Assembly: GCA_016256075.1 (NCBI GenBank)
Contig: SDVU01000020.1
Coordinates: 1 to 28,723 of the forward strand
DNA length: 28,723 nt
DNA from: Dictyocoela muelleri
Lineage: Eukaryota > Microsporidia
Direction: 5' to 3'
Position numbers and translations under genes: made by a program. This document shows, one piece after another, positions 9,511 to 19,125 of this stretch (position 1 is the stretch's first letter; every line of letters starts with the position of its first letter). A model generated the notes under the pieces. That model worked only from the letters and a program-made list of their open reading frames with translations. It made no database searches and was not told where the DNA came from.

Positions 9511-10894
9511 GTCTTCTTCTGAACGCCGACCACACTGAATAAATATTTTTTTTTAATGTCGTATACTTTCCAAAAAAAAAGAAAAATTTATAATTTTTTA
9601 TTATTTTAAAAATAATTTTAACACTTATTATTTAAAAAAATAAATATAGCATTTTAAATTAATTAGCGTCTCATTGAGTTATTTTATTGATTTTTTGGTG
9701 ATTAATACAATAAATATATGTATTAACAACAATTCAGAAATAAAAAATAAATATTTGAAGCTTTAATAATTTTAAATAAAAATATTTAGATGTTCAAGGC
9801 GAGATTACTAGATTATACTAGTAATAAATACTTTACTACCTAATAATAGATGTTTATTTATAGTATATTGCACACTTATTAAACTCAATTGTTCAAATTA
9901 TTTATTTATCAATGATTTGAGTAAGGAAAATAAAGCTTCTATAAATAAATTTGGGTTCGCTAGCGGTTTATTCACTCTCCTTTATTTTGAGGAAATCACA
10001 TTTTAAAGGAAAATTCAATATTTTTAATTTTTAATTTTTAATAAGCTATAAAGTCCAAGTTATTATTACTATGACTAAAATAACTCCATATTTTACGATT
10101 ATTGAAAAGAAAATATGTCATTTTTCTTACGTAAGTCGATAAGTAACTAATAGAGCAGTGAATATCAGGTTGGTGTACAAAAAATCTATTAAAAACATTG
10201 TAATTTTATAAACTTATAATTTTTATAAATTTTATTTAAAAATTTATTCATAAAAATTTAAATTAAAGTTTTTTATACAAGGTAGTGACGTTTGATGTAG
10301 TCCACACTCCGAACAATCTTAAAAAATCAAATAAACTAATGATAGACAAAAAATATGAATTACATAATATTATATTCATTTCAGTTCTAACACAAATTTT
10401 ATCCCTCCCTTAAAAGTCGAAAATCATCTATTTTAAGAGTAAATTACATGATTAGTATTGGAAAAAAGCTTTTGATCGCTTTTTATATTAGTTATAATTG
10501 TCATAATTTTATGAAAAAACATAAATAGTCAGAAAAAAATTATTATAATGCTTATAACCTGTATAAATAGCGATTTCACGCTATTTTTGATAATACACAT
10601 AGAGTTATCTATTAAAGATTACTTTTTATCGACAATGTGCAGGATATAACCCGGAAAAACAAAATTTCTCATTTCTAGTTTTACGTATTTCGTAAACATA
10701 CATTTGTTTTTTTTTTCACATTTTGTAGAGTCAGATATGGTTTACGGCTTAAATAAATTTAAGCATAGCAAACCGAAGTAAAATTATTTAATTTAATAGT
10801 ATATTACTGAAACTACAAAAATTACTATTTTTATTTTATAACAATTAAATGATTATATCATAGCATTGATAATTCAAAAATAAAGTATTAAGGG
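9511..10894. other. Unassigned AT-rich stretch
   Basis: No gene seen. GC-richer words such as GGGTTCGCTAGCGG (9953) and a relative of the 8612-8676 repeat end (near 10303) stand out. The stretch ends where the tandem arrays of the large foldback element begin. Confidence 0.45.
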
Positions 10895-10910
10895 GTAAAC
10901 TATGCAGACT

Positions 10911-11110
10911 TTTTCATTATTATTGACGCTATCTTTCCCGATTATTACACCTTCTTTAATTATTATTGACACCATTTCATTATTATTGACACTTCTTTCA
11001 TTGATATTGACAATTTTTCATTATTATTATCACAATTGTTCAATATTATTGACACAATGCTAATATTATTGACACCATTTTTATTATTATTGAAACCATT
11101 TTTCATTACA
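10911..11110. repeat. Left-arm tandem array 1 (TTATTATTGACACCATTTTTC-like)
   Basis: About nine degenerate copies of a monomer near 21 bases, each marked by ATTATTGACAC or a variant (GACGCT, GACACT, GACAAT, TCACAA, GAAACC). The inverse array ends the element at 14755-14925, and a third array of the same family occurs at 18971-19125. Confidence 0.85.
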
Positions 11111-11125
11111 AGGTTTTTTTTTTGT

Positions 11126-11370
11126 TATGATCAATTGTCCAGAGCTATAGACATATTTTCACAAAAGTTATAGATCATTTTTCTAAATTTATGACACCTT
11201 TTCTATAAGTTATTGACCTTTTTATCAGTGTTATAGACCAATATTTTCAAATATATGGACTTTTTTCGGAGTTATAGACAATTATTCTAGAATTTTAGAC
11301 CTTATATTTATTGTTATAGACTAATTTCCTGGAGTAATAGACACATTTTCGCCGAGTTATAGACACGTTT
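11126..11370. repeat. Left-arm tandem array 2 (GTTATAGACAATTTTC-like)
   Basis: About eleven degenerate monomers of 22-27 bases carry TTATAGAC or a variant (TTATTGACC, ATATGGAC, TTTTAGACC). It follows array 1 after a poly-T stretch. The inverse copies at 13895-14035 and 14661-14750 are now split by an insertion. Confidence 0.85.
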
Positions 11371-11446
11371 TACTAGATTTACGTGAAATATTTTAAATAC
11401 TAATACAAAATTGAGTCCATCTAAATAATACCTTGGAGCTAAAAGC
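11366..11446 (+). repeat. Left copy of the 80-bp direct repeat flanking the FLYWCH-MULE
   Basis: Starts CGTTTTACTAGATTTA and ends GAGCTAAAAGC. The right copy is at 13111-13190 in the same orientation. By eye there are eight differences over 81 columns, about 90% identity. Both copies belong to the left arm of the host foldback element, whose right arm has only one diverged inverse copy (about 13840-13895). Confidence 0.8.
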
Positions 11447-11451
11447 GGCTT

Positions 11452-11486
11452 GCCGGCGTTTCGCCACTTAGTGGCATAACGCCGGT
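11452..11486. repeat. 17-bp hairpin made of two inverted MULE end motifs
   Basis: GCCGGCGTTTCGCCACT (11452-11468) faces AGTGGCATAACGCCGGT (11470-11486), pairing at all but a few positions. The motif repeats the terminal GGCGAAAAACCGGCGTT of the element, so the left end is present twice head to head while the right end is single. Confidence 0.75.
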
Positions 11487-11511
11487 TTTTCGCCACTGTT
11501 TTTTTAACCAT

Positions 11512-12840
11512 ATGAAACATTATAAAATTATCAAAATAAAAAGTAAGAGAGGAAAAGAAAAAATTTTATATGAAGGTTTTTCATATAATATTTTTAAAAG
11601 ATCAAGCCCATCATCTACTTATAGATGTGAAGATCGAAAATGTAAATGTTGGCTTGTTTTATCTGAAAATAATGTCATATTATCAAAAATTGAACATGAT
11701 ACTCATTTAAAGAATTATGAAAAAAACGAAGCACTTTATACGAGATATTTAATGAATTCCAGGGCGTTAATTAGATCGAAAGACCATTGAATATAATAAA
11801 TTCACAATTAAAGATAGGTTACTCTTCATTACTAAACAATCTTCCAAGATTAGAGAATTTAAGAAACAGTATAACAAGAATAAGAAGAAAAAACAATATT
11901 GTTTGCATTGAAAATGATATACCAGAAAATATAAAATTTACATATTCCAACGAAAATTTTTACCATTATGATGGCGGTCTTAGTGATCCTGAACGAATTA
12001 TAATATTTACTACAGATACACATTTTTTACATTTAAAAATGAGTAATAACTGGAATTGTGATGGTACTTTTTGGTCATGTCCACGAGATTTTTGTCAAAT
12101 ATATGTTATAATGGCTGAAATACACGAAAAAAACATTCCATTGGTATATGTTTATATGAAAAAAAAAGAGTAAAATGGCTTATGAAAAATTATTTGGCTA
12201 TATAAAATTAAAAATAGATTGATGTAATCCCGATTTTATAACCATTGATTTAGAGATGGCAGCATATATTGCCTATAAAAATATTTTCAAAAAATCCAAA
12301 ATATTAGGTTGTTTTTTCCATTTTACCCAATTGCTTTTTAGAAAGATACAAAAACATGGAATGAGGAAAATATATAAAGAAAATATCAAAATACGTGAAT
12401 GTTTTAGAATGGTAATAAGCCTGGCCTTTGTCTCAATTAATAATTTAAATTTGAATATTTAAAACTTAAAAATTATGTTGAACAAAATGGATTTAATTTA
12501 TTTAAACCATTTTGGGATGATTTAAAAAATTTGTTTGGTATTAATATTGAAAACGATGTAAGATACGAAAATACTATCTTTCATATCGAATTCTGGTCAG
12601 TTTCAAAGCGAAAATAAAAAAAATGTTCAAAAAAACTAATAATGTGATTGAAGGATGGAAACGCTCTTTTAATGTTAATTTTTTTTCCATAAAAATCTAA
12701 ATTTATATGAAGTTGGTACAGAGTTAAAAAAACAACATGCATATGTTTAAAATAAATTAAGCCAAGAATTAATTTTAATAAAAAAAACAATACCAATAAA
12801 GTATTAGATGATGAAATTTAAAAAATCATTATGAAATATA
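11512..12840 (+). pseudogene. FLYWCH-MULE transposase, frameshifted
   Basis: The first open part (start ATG 11512) is a FLYWCH-type zinc finger: GFSYNIF, YRCEDRKCKCWLV, then EHDTHL, giving C-x4-C-x-C-W and H-x-x-H. The next part, in another frame from about 11787, carries LPRLENLRNSITRIRRKNN, DPERIIIFTT and NWNCDGTFWSCP (first Asp at 12060), then FCQIYVI and IPLVYVYMKKK, the standard MULE core. A return to the first frame from 12175 gives FITIDLEMAAY (second Asp) and ILGCFFHFTQLLFRKIQKHG, the C/H block. Two further shifts give FNLFKPFWDDL (about 12490) and NNVIEGWKRSF (about 12638-12670), the catalytic Glu block. All three acidic residues remain. At least four frame changes and one stop (TGA near 12223) break it. 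C-terminal residues after 12840 are unreadable. Confidence 0.85.
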
Positions 12841-13110
12841 AGGAATTTTATGGTCTTGAATTTTTAAAAATAATTTCCACAAAGTTGAAAATCAAAGAAA
12901 TTCAATAAACAAATTTTATTTTTTAATAGAATTTAATTAGATTTTTGTATTTTCATTTTTAATTATAAGTCTATTTTTTTGATTTATTAATATTTTAATT
13001 TTGATTTTCTTCTGATTGGTACATTTTAATAGTATGTTTTTTTTTCTGATTTTTGTTATTTTAAAAATTTTAATTATTATATTCATAAGAAATTAGTGGT
13101 GAAAAACCGG

Positions 13111-13190
13111 CGTTTTACTAGATTTAGTGAAATATTTTAAATACTAATACAAAATCGAGCCCATCTAAGAAATATATTAGAGCTAAAAGC
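13111..13190 (+). repeat. Right copy of the 80-bp direct repeat flanking the FLYWCH-MULE
   Basis: Same segment as 11366-11446. It continues into ATTATAAATTGTCAGTACTA, which is the genuine continuation of the foldback arm, because the inverse of that sequence follows in the right arm (TATCGACAATTCTTGAG, about 13829). Confidence 0.8.
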
Positions 13191-13894
13191 ATTATAAATT
13201 GTCAGTACTACTCTGCTCAGTATATAGATATTTTAAAAAAAAAACTTATTTAAAATATACGTAAGATAAATTTAGGAGTAAATTGAAATACTTATTCGGT
13301 TTGTAAACGTAGCACGATAACTGGCTGCGAGATTTTTTTATAAAAAAAAATTAGCAATATCTCAGATAAACAAGAATATTAAAATATAACTTATATTAGA
13401 CACTCACTAAAAAAATATACAAAACTACTAAATATAGAAATATTAAAATATAATAATTATCTTTTTATAGTCTCGCTTATATATTTTAGAAACTCGTCTA
13501 TATAGTCAAATTCTTTTATTTTATATATAAAACTGATTTCTACAATATGTATATATGAGAATATAATGAAACTTTTTAATTTTTGTCTTATCATATTATG
13601 TAGTATACTGGATTTTTTACAGGGGGTGTCTAATGCCCTAAAATTGATATTTCTTAATTAAACTAAATCTTTTTATTTTATAAAAATCTTGGAGCGATCT
13701 GACGTAAACTCGCCCTATGCTGTATCTACATCTACTTTTACAAACCGAAACGTTTTTTTGGCTTATCCTGAAATTAATCTTAGGTATATTTTAATAAGTT
13801 TCTTTAAAAAAATCTATATGCAGAGTAGTATCGACAATTCTTGAGATCTTGATACAATGTATATTTTTGGATGGCTTAATTTAGTATACGTAAT
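13191..13894. other. Inner arms and loop of the large foldback element
   Basis: 13191-13340 is the inner left arm and about 13690-13890 the inner right arm. Landmarks are CGGTTTGTAAACGTAG (13299) against TTTTACAAACCGAAACG (about 13736), and ACTGAGCAGAGTAGTA (inverse strand near 13215) against ATGCAGAGTAGTATCG (13818). The loop between them has no open frame. An isolated CAGGGGGTGTC at 13619 resembles a hAT end but has no partner. Confidence 0.65.
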
Positions 13895-14035
13895 AGAAAA
13901 TATGTCTATAATTTTAAGAAAATGTGTAAATAACTTAAAATGATGTCTTAAACTTCGAAAATAAGGGTCTAATAGCTGAAAACATATATTAACCCAAAAA
14001 TAAGTCTATAACACTGAAAAATTTATATAATCTCT
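13895..14035. repeat. Right-arm tandem array 2, first part
   Basis: About six diverged monomers carrying GTCTATAA, GTCTTAAA, GTCTAATA or similar words are the inverse of the 11126-11370 array. The array is interrupted at 14040 by the 0.6-kb element and resumes at 14661. Confidence 0.75.
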
Positions 14036-14039
14036 GTAA

Positions 14040-14660
14040 TCTGAGCTTTCAGCAAGAGGCCGGAGGCTTTGGGATCAAAGAACTTCATAGTTTCGGCTTT
14101 AAATAATATAAAATTTACAGAAGCGTCTTTAATTTAAAATAGGCAATAATAAATTATAATGGTGGAGAAAAAAAATATAAAGGCGATAAAAAAAAATATC
14201 AAGAGGCAATTAAAAAGGACGAGAGAAAATTTTAGATGGAAAATTTAAAGTTTATGTATAAATTACAAGAGTGGGGGTATTATAAGAGTGTGGGCAGAAA
14301 TATATAAGTGAAAAAATTTATAATAATAAATGAAGTTATGTTATTTTTTATCTCCATAATATAATTTTCACACCCCTATTATATTTTACGCATCCACTCT
14401 TATAATTATCTTGTCGTTTTTTTTCTACATACTTATAATCCCCCCTCCCCCCACTATCATAATACCCGCTATTTTATCACTACCAACTTTTTTAAGATTA
14501 TCTCCTTTTATAATATACCCATGCCTTAATAAATTTAATTGCATCTTTAAAATATGAAAATAAAAATTAAGGCCGATACTTTAAAGTTTTTTTTTTAGCT
14601 TTCGGCCTCGGACCGAACTCTTAAAGAATTCGATCATTTGGCTTCCGCTGAAAGATCAGA
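14040..14660. mobile_element. 0.6-kb inverted-repeat (MITE-like) element nested in the right arm
   Basis: The left end TCTGAGCTTTCAGCAAGAGG (14040) is the inverse of the right end GGCTTCCGCTGAAAGATCAGA (14640-14660). Pairing continues inward for about 60 bases (GGGATCAAAGAACTTCATAG against CTCTTAAAGAATTCGATCAT). The interior has a strand bias, G-rich on the left (14155-14300) and C-rich on the right (14370-14470), with GTGGGGG and CCCCCCTCCCCCCAC words facing each other. No coding capacity and no exact target duplication was seen. It splits an array that would otherwise be continuous, so it is younger than the foldback. Confidence 0.75.
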
Positions 14661-14925
14661 CAGCCATATAACTTTTGGAAAAAGGGTCATAACTTTGGGA
14701 AATAAGTCTGTAACTTTGGAGTAATTGGTCTATAGCCCTTGCAATTGTTCCATAACCAAAAAAAACATGTAATGTAAATGGTGTCAATGATAGTGAAAAA
14801 TGGTGTCAATAATAGTTAAAAATATAGTAATATAATGTAAAATTGCCTAAATAAAAATGAAAGAGATGTCAATAATAACATGAAATTGGTGTAATAATTA
14901 TTGAAAGTTATATATAATTTTTTAT
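14661..14925. repeat. Right-arm arrays resumed: GTCTGTAACTTTGG and GGTGTCAATAAT monomers
   Basis: 14661-14750 has four monomers with CATAACTT, GTCATAAC, GTCTGTAAC and GTCTATAGC. 14755-14925 has about seven monomers such as ATGGTGTCAATAAT, ending GGTGTAATAATTATTGAAAG, the inverse of the outer left end at 10911. Confidence 0.8.
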
Positions 14926-14939
14926 ATCTCAATCGAAAA

Positions 14940-15226
14940 AAAAGCCGAAGGCATTTTGTTCGTTTTTTTTGCAGTGTTTTATCCTAAAAAATGCGGCCAA
15001 AAAAAAAACAATATTAAATTCAAAAATAATTTATAACAAAAAAATAATATTGAATTTAATTATTTTATATGGCAGCTTTTTCGGCTTTAACGCAAAGGAT
15101 AACTTTACCCTATCCATCATAAAATTTTTTTTACACGGAAGGTAAGGAAAAAATAATATATAATGATTATATTTATAATTTTGATAAAATTTGCAAATCA
15201 TCATAAGCTTGAGGGGTGTAAGTGTT
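14940..15226. other. Possible left end of the third MULE
   Basis: GTGTTTTATCCTAAAAAATG (about 14973) is the inverse of ATATTTTGGATAAAACGCCG (18906-18925), and both lie next to purine-rich words with GCCGAA. This pairing brackets 15000-18900 and would make it the inner terminal repeat of the third MULE. The local pair AATATTAAATTC / AATATTGAATTT (15010-15055) forms a weak hairpin. No tandem array of the expected left orientation follows. Confidence 0.4.
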
Positions 15227-15240
15227 GTTGCACGGGTTAT

Positions 15241-15360
15241 ACTCTAAAATATGGAATTCAAAATCTGGAAAAAATCAAATCTATAAAATTCGGAATCTGG
15301 AAAATTCAAACTGAAAAATTCAAAATTTAAAAATGCAAAATCTGGAACATTTAAATCAGA
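15241..15360. repeat. Left tandem-repeat end of the second MULE
   Basis: About six degenerate monomers such as GGAATTCAAAATCTGGAAAA and AATTCGGAATCTGGAAAATT. The monomer has no similarity to the GACACC/TAGACA monomers of the neighbouring foldback. Confidence 0.8.
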
Positions 15361-15789
15361 AAAAAAATTGAGACCAGATCCGATTTATGTTCAGACTTTT
15401 TTTTAAAAAAAATTTATGAATAATGGGGTGGGTTACTTTTATAAATAAAAAATTTTTATTAATCCTATTAATTCTTTTGAAAACAAAGAAAAATATAATT
15501 CGTATAGCAAACCTATGTTATTATTATAACATTGAAAATTCATATTGCAAAAAATATTAAATTTGGTCATAATTTAATTTAAATTTGATTTTTATTTAGT
15601 GTTTAAATTTCAATATTTTTAATGCTTAATTTATTAATGGGAAAAAATTTGATACTAGATGATCTCAGGGGGGAATTTTGATACCAGATCTAAAATTTTA
15701 AATCTAAAATTTTTTTAACTTTAATATGCAAAATATTTATTTGTTAGAGAATGGAAAAGGAAAAAAGATAAATATTAAATTTTATTATA

Positions 15790-17107
15790 TTTTCAACAAA
15801 CAAAGTTAGAAATCGCTATAGAAAGACTGGCGATGCTCTTGTGACTCGTGTGGGGTCACTGCGAGACAGATGATTAGCTTTAAATAGTATTAAGCGGCAA
15901 CAAAAACATCAAAATCACTTTGATCGAGTAATAGTTACCCAGCTTAATGAGCAATAAAGAAAATGATTGCGGATTTACTTTTTAGATCACTTCCAGGACA
16001 TATATGATACCGCAAAGATGGCTATGGTCAGTGACTACCGAACTACTGTTACCATTTCCAATCTAATACCATATTTTAATTCATTGAAGTCAGGTGTTTT
16101 TCGTTGGGGAAGAAAACTTATGCCGTCGGAAACAATATAATTGATGATAATTGTTTGGATCTTTATTTTTTCACTATGGAAAATTGAAATAATATGATGC
16201 TTCAGGTTGAGTTTTGATCAAGTCTTATTGTTGTCATAGGCGAAAGGGACTATATCAAGAGATTCACAGAGATTAGAACATCTAAAATTATAATGGATGG
16301 AACATTTAATTTTATTATCTTCCTTCTTGAAGTCTATATTATAACTGGTTTAAAATCTGAACAGAGTTTTCCTCTTTTATATTGCTTTCTAAGCAATAGA
16401 ACTGAGCATATCTACAAGAGGGTGTTTTAAGCAATTAGAGATAGTCTTCTAGCAAGAGTAATTCAATTTAGGCCATCAAAGATTCAAATTGATTTTGGAG
16501 CAAGCCTTCTTTGAAGCTACAAAATCGGTTTTTTCGGAAGCAGAGGTGGAAGGCAGTTCCTTCATTTTGGACAAGCCATATGAAGGCATGTCCAAGCTTA
16601 TGACTCTTAAAGTTGTTTAATGAAGATTCATTGTTCAAAAATGTGTTCAGTATACCTCGGCTCTAGCTGTTGTACCTGTAGAGTAAATAGATTCAGCTCT
16701 GATCTACATTACTAATTTGATGCCTAATAACAATGTGTATGTATCTGAATTCAAGACCTACTTTGAAAACACGTGGCTTTGTGACAACGAAGCAGCTCCT
16801 TTTCGACGCCATACGCGGAATCAATATATTGTTAGGATAGGTAGAACTAACAATGCCGTAAAGGCTTTCACTCAAAATTAAATAAGACATGGAATAAGTC
16901 AATTGACACTTTTTAAGAGGTATCTTTGTTTTTAATATAAATTAAAATTATTGTGATGTTTAACATGCTCGTACTAGAGCAGTAGGGGCTGTAAAAACAA
17001 GGAAAAGAGTATATTTAACACAAGAGACAAAAAATCGCAAGAGATGGGACGCAATATGAAGAAGGGGGTTTATGCTGGAGACTTTGCTTGATGAACTAAT
17101 AACATAA
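15790..17107 (+). pseudogene. MULE transposase, decayed, catalytic Glu replaced
   Basis: The clear part starts about 16222 with VVIGERDYIKRFTEIRTSKI and IMDGTFNFI (first Asp codon 16296-16298), then SFPLLYCFLSNRTEHIYKRVF, the MULE PLLYxLLPNKT block. IQIDFGASL (about 16490) is the second Asp block, with the usual DFE changed to DFG. A frame change gives FHFGQAI then RHVQAY, the GCxFHxxQAIxRHVQ helix. ALAVVPVE, SEFKTYFENTWL and APFRRHTRNQY follow. RTNNAVKAF (16842-16868) is the TNNxVEAFH block with Lys for the catalytic Glu. About 16990-17107 gives a basic tail with LLDEL. There are several stops and shifts. Sequence from 15790 to 16220 may be the N-terminus, but no FLYWCH finger was made out. 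Confidence 0.8.
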
Positions 17108-17397
17108 TTAAATTAAATATTTGACCTTTTAATACCTTTCTCATAAACTTATAAAAAAAATAATTCATGGTCCAATCTTTGACATTTTTTAAAGTAATGT
17201 GTTTTTTAAAATAATATTATCTATTTTTGCTTGGTCATTTCGGTCATATGTTTTTACTATTTTGTTTTATATAGATTTTATTCAGGATTGGTTCAATAAT
17301 TATAATTTATAACGCTTTGATATTTGATATATCAAAATAAATGTAATATAAAATTAGATAAATTGAAATTATGAAGATGTCGGTTCATGACATCTTA

Positions 17398-17628
17398 CTA
17401 GAATTTTTCGAATTTTTAATTTCACAGATTTGGATTCTACAGATTTTGAATTTCACAGATTTTGAATTTTACAGATTTTGAATTTTCAGATTTCGGAAAT
17501 TTTCAAATTTAATTTTCCAAATTTAGAATTTCTAGATTTTTTAATTTTCCAGATTTTGAATTTGCCAGATTTTGAATTTTCCAGATTTTGAATTTGCCAG
17601 ATTTTAAATTTCCAGATTTTTGGATGCT
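17398..17628. repeat. Right tandem-repeat end of the second MULE
   Basis: About twelve monomers such as CCAGATTTTGAATTT and CACAGATTTTGAATTT, the inverse of the left array, running to the target duplication at 17632. The right array is almost twice as long as the left. Confidence 0.85.
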
Positions 17629-17659
17629 AGGGTTGCTCGGGTAGAATTAATACTGATAT

Positions 17660-18890
17660 TCTATTCAAAATAGTTATTAAATCAAAAAAGCATTGCATGA
17701 GATAGAAGATAATAGACTGGTCCGAATATAGGTAAATGGAAAATTAAAATCTTATGGTTTAACGTTATCTTATAAATTTGGAATAGCCATTAGAAACTCA
17801 ACCATTAGTTTTAATGAAAAACAAAAACGAAATATTAAAAAATACGATCATTTATGAGTTTGTTTTAATAGATTATAAAATAATTTATTACTAACAATAA
17901 CAGATCAGAAAGCCGGTTATACAATACTTAAAAGTATACTTTCGATAATAAAATTTTCTTGTAATTTAATTTGATTTAACTGATAATGATGGGAAATTAA
18001 TTTTTTCACCACCTGATAGTCTAAAAATAATTAGAAAAGCTGAAATATAGATGGCTGATAAAACCTTTTATAGATCTTCAAAAAGATTTTCACGGGTTTT
18101 TATTATACACGGATTTTATTTTAAGGTTTCATTACCTCTAATATATATTATTATAAAACATAAATCTTAATTGCATATATAAATATGTGCAAGGAAATTA
18201 AAAAATTGATTAATTAGTAGTCGAAATATTTTATTTTAGACTTTGAATTTGGAATTTCTAACTCATCCAAGTTTTCTATATAATTGAAATATATGTATGC
18301 AATTTTCATTTTAGTCAAATTGTTGTTAGATTCTTGTAAGACGTCAACAATAATTACATTTTAAAATGTAAACTCGATTCTAGAATTCATGTTAAGTATA
18401 AATTGCTACTTTTGTATATTCCTATTGAAAAAAATTATCATTAAATTGCTAAAAATCAAAAATTAAAAAAAAATTTAAGTCATTATAATTATATTTATGA
18501 TTTCTTTAGAAAAAAAAACTGGAACTCACAGATAAAAAATAAGAAAGGAGAATATTAGTGTGTTCAAGTCCGTATTTTATATAATATTCCAAAAACAACT
18601 ATTGCTGTTAAGCATATCACTGACATTTGATTTAACGAACATAAAAAAATACTGTTATCGGCAAAATAGTTTATTTATTAAAAATTGAAGAATCACGGAC
18701 AACATGAAAATAAAAAATATATAATCTGTAAGTTTTTGAAAAAAAAACAGAGGCTGCAAGAAAAAAACGTATTTTTTAACTACTCGTTTTTTGATGATTT
18801 AGAATTTTTTGAGAATATGTGTGATGAATTTTTAATTTTTATTTATTGTTTTTTGCTTTTACTTTTCTAAATTATTATTTTAACTTTTAA
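17660..18890 (+). pseudogene. Third MULE transposase remnant
   Basis: About 18018-18175 encodes SLKIIRKAEI, a TAG codon, then MADKTFYRSSKRFSRVFIIHG and VSLPLIYIIIKHKS. This is the MULE core (W-x-x-DGTFKxxPxxFxQxYxIHG then PLIYxLLPNKS) with ADKTF for ADGTF and a stop where Trp is expected. Upstream, 17700-17760 has RRXWTGPNIGKWKI-like residues that may be part of the N-terminal region. Downstream, 18580-18720 encodes PKTTIAVKHITDI and KNHGQHENKK, which may be the worn C-terminal TNNAVExxH block; this part is weaker. The tandem array at 18971-19125 would be its right end. It is the most eroded of the three MULE copies. Confidence 0.6.
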
Positions 18891-18970
18891 AATATTTTTT
18901 TGCGTTATATTTTGGATAAAACGCCGAAAAAAATACAAGAAAAAAATTTTTTAGGGTTTTTTAGGGTTGA

Positions 18971-19125
18971 CTGATAAAAAATGGTGTTAATAATAATGAA
19001 AAATATATCAATAATATTGAAAAATGGTGTAATAATAATGTAAAATTGTCTCAATAATAATAAAAGATGGCGTCAATGATAATGAAAGATCGGTGTAATA
19101 ATTATAGAAAGATCTGTATAATTTT
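18971..19125. repeat. Tandem array of GGTGTCAATAAT monomers, solo right end
   Basis: About seven monomers such as AAATGGTGTTAATAATAATG and GATGGCGTCAATGATAATGA, ending GGTGTAATAATTATAGAAAG. It is the same family and orientation as 14755-14925, including the terminal phrase. No inverse partner lies nearby. It may be the right end of the third MULE. Confidence 0.8.

Larger units (their letters stand above)
11447..13110 (+). mobile_element. FLYWCH-type MULE transposon, decayed
   Basis: The element is bounded by inverted ends AACGCCGGTTTTTCGCCACT (11478-11497) and AGTGGTGAAAAACCGGCGTT (13095-13114). The left end carries an extra inverted copy of the same motif, forming the hairpin at 11452-11486. 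It is about 1.65 kb and contains one transposase, broken by frameshifts. It lies inside the left arm of the large foldback element, between two 80-bp direct repeats that are far longer than the 8-11 bp target duplications usual for MULEs. Confidence 0.7.
10895..14925. mobile_element. Large foldback element with tandem-repeat arms, holding two nested insertions
   Basis: The left arm reads, in order, an array of TATTGACACC-type monomers (10911-11110), an array of TTATAGACA-type monomers (11126-11370), an 80-bp unique segment, and then (after the MULE insertion) 13191-13340. The right arm repeats all of these inverted and in reverse order: about 13690-13890, then TGTCTATAA-type monomers (13895-14035 and 14661-14750), then GGTGTCAATAAT monomers (14755-14925). 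The arms are interrupted by a FLYWCH-MULE on the left (11447-13110) and a 0.6-kb inverted-repeat element on the right (14040-14660). Without these, arms of roughly 700 bp would enclose a loop of about 350 bp with no coding capacity. The architecture suggests a non-autonomous MULE-type or FB-like element. Confidence 0.75.
15227..17642 (+). mobile_element. MULE transposon with CAAAATCTGG tandem-repeat ends and a candidate 11-bp target duplication
   Basis: GTTGCACGGGT (15227-15237) and GTTGCTCGGGT (17632-17642) are direct repeats differing at one base and fit a MULE-size target duplication. Immediately inside, 15241-15360 and 17398-17625 are inverted tandem arrays of an AATTCAAAATCTGGAAA monomer of 16-18 bases. 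The interior holds one MULE transposase remnant. Three dispersed GATACCAGATC-like words (15372, 15651, 15679) and a perfect small hairpin (17374-17396, AAGATGTC/GACATCTT) are also present. The element is about 2.4 kb and lies between the pieces of another MULE. Confidence 0.75.

Noticed and set aside
10911-11370. Regularly spaced repeats that might suggest a CRISPR array
   Set aside because: The monomers are degenerate and contiguous with no unique spacers, have inverted copies at the other end of an element, and the context is eukaryotic transposons.
11314-11520. 68-codon frame on the minus strand
   Set aside because: It reads across the tandem array, the direct repeat and the MULE end hairpin, all non-coding structures.
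12581-12796. 71-codon frame on the minus strand
   Set aside because: It is antisense to the NNVIEGWKRSF region of the FLYWCH-MULE transposase.
13111-13190. 80-bp direct repeats as LTRs of a retroelement
   Set aside because: The sequence between them is a MULE with its own inverted ends, and the repeats match the arm of the surrounding foldback.
13619-13645. CAGGGGGTGTCTAATGCCC as another hAT end
   Set aside because: It lies in the loop of the foldback without a partner, target duplication or following hAT-like words.
16693-16902. 69-codon frame on the minus strand
   Set aside because: It is antisense to the well-matched FENTWL and RTNNAVKAF part of the second MULE.
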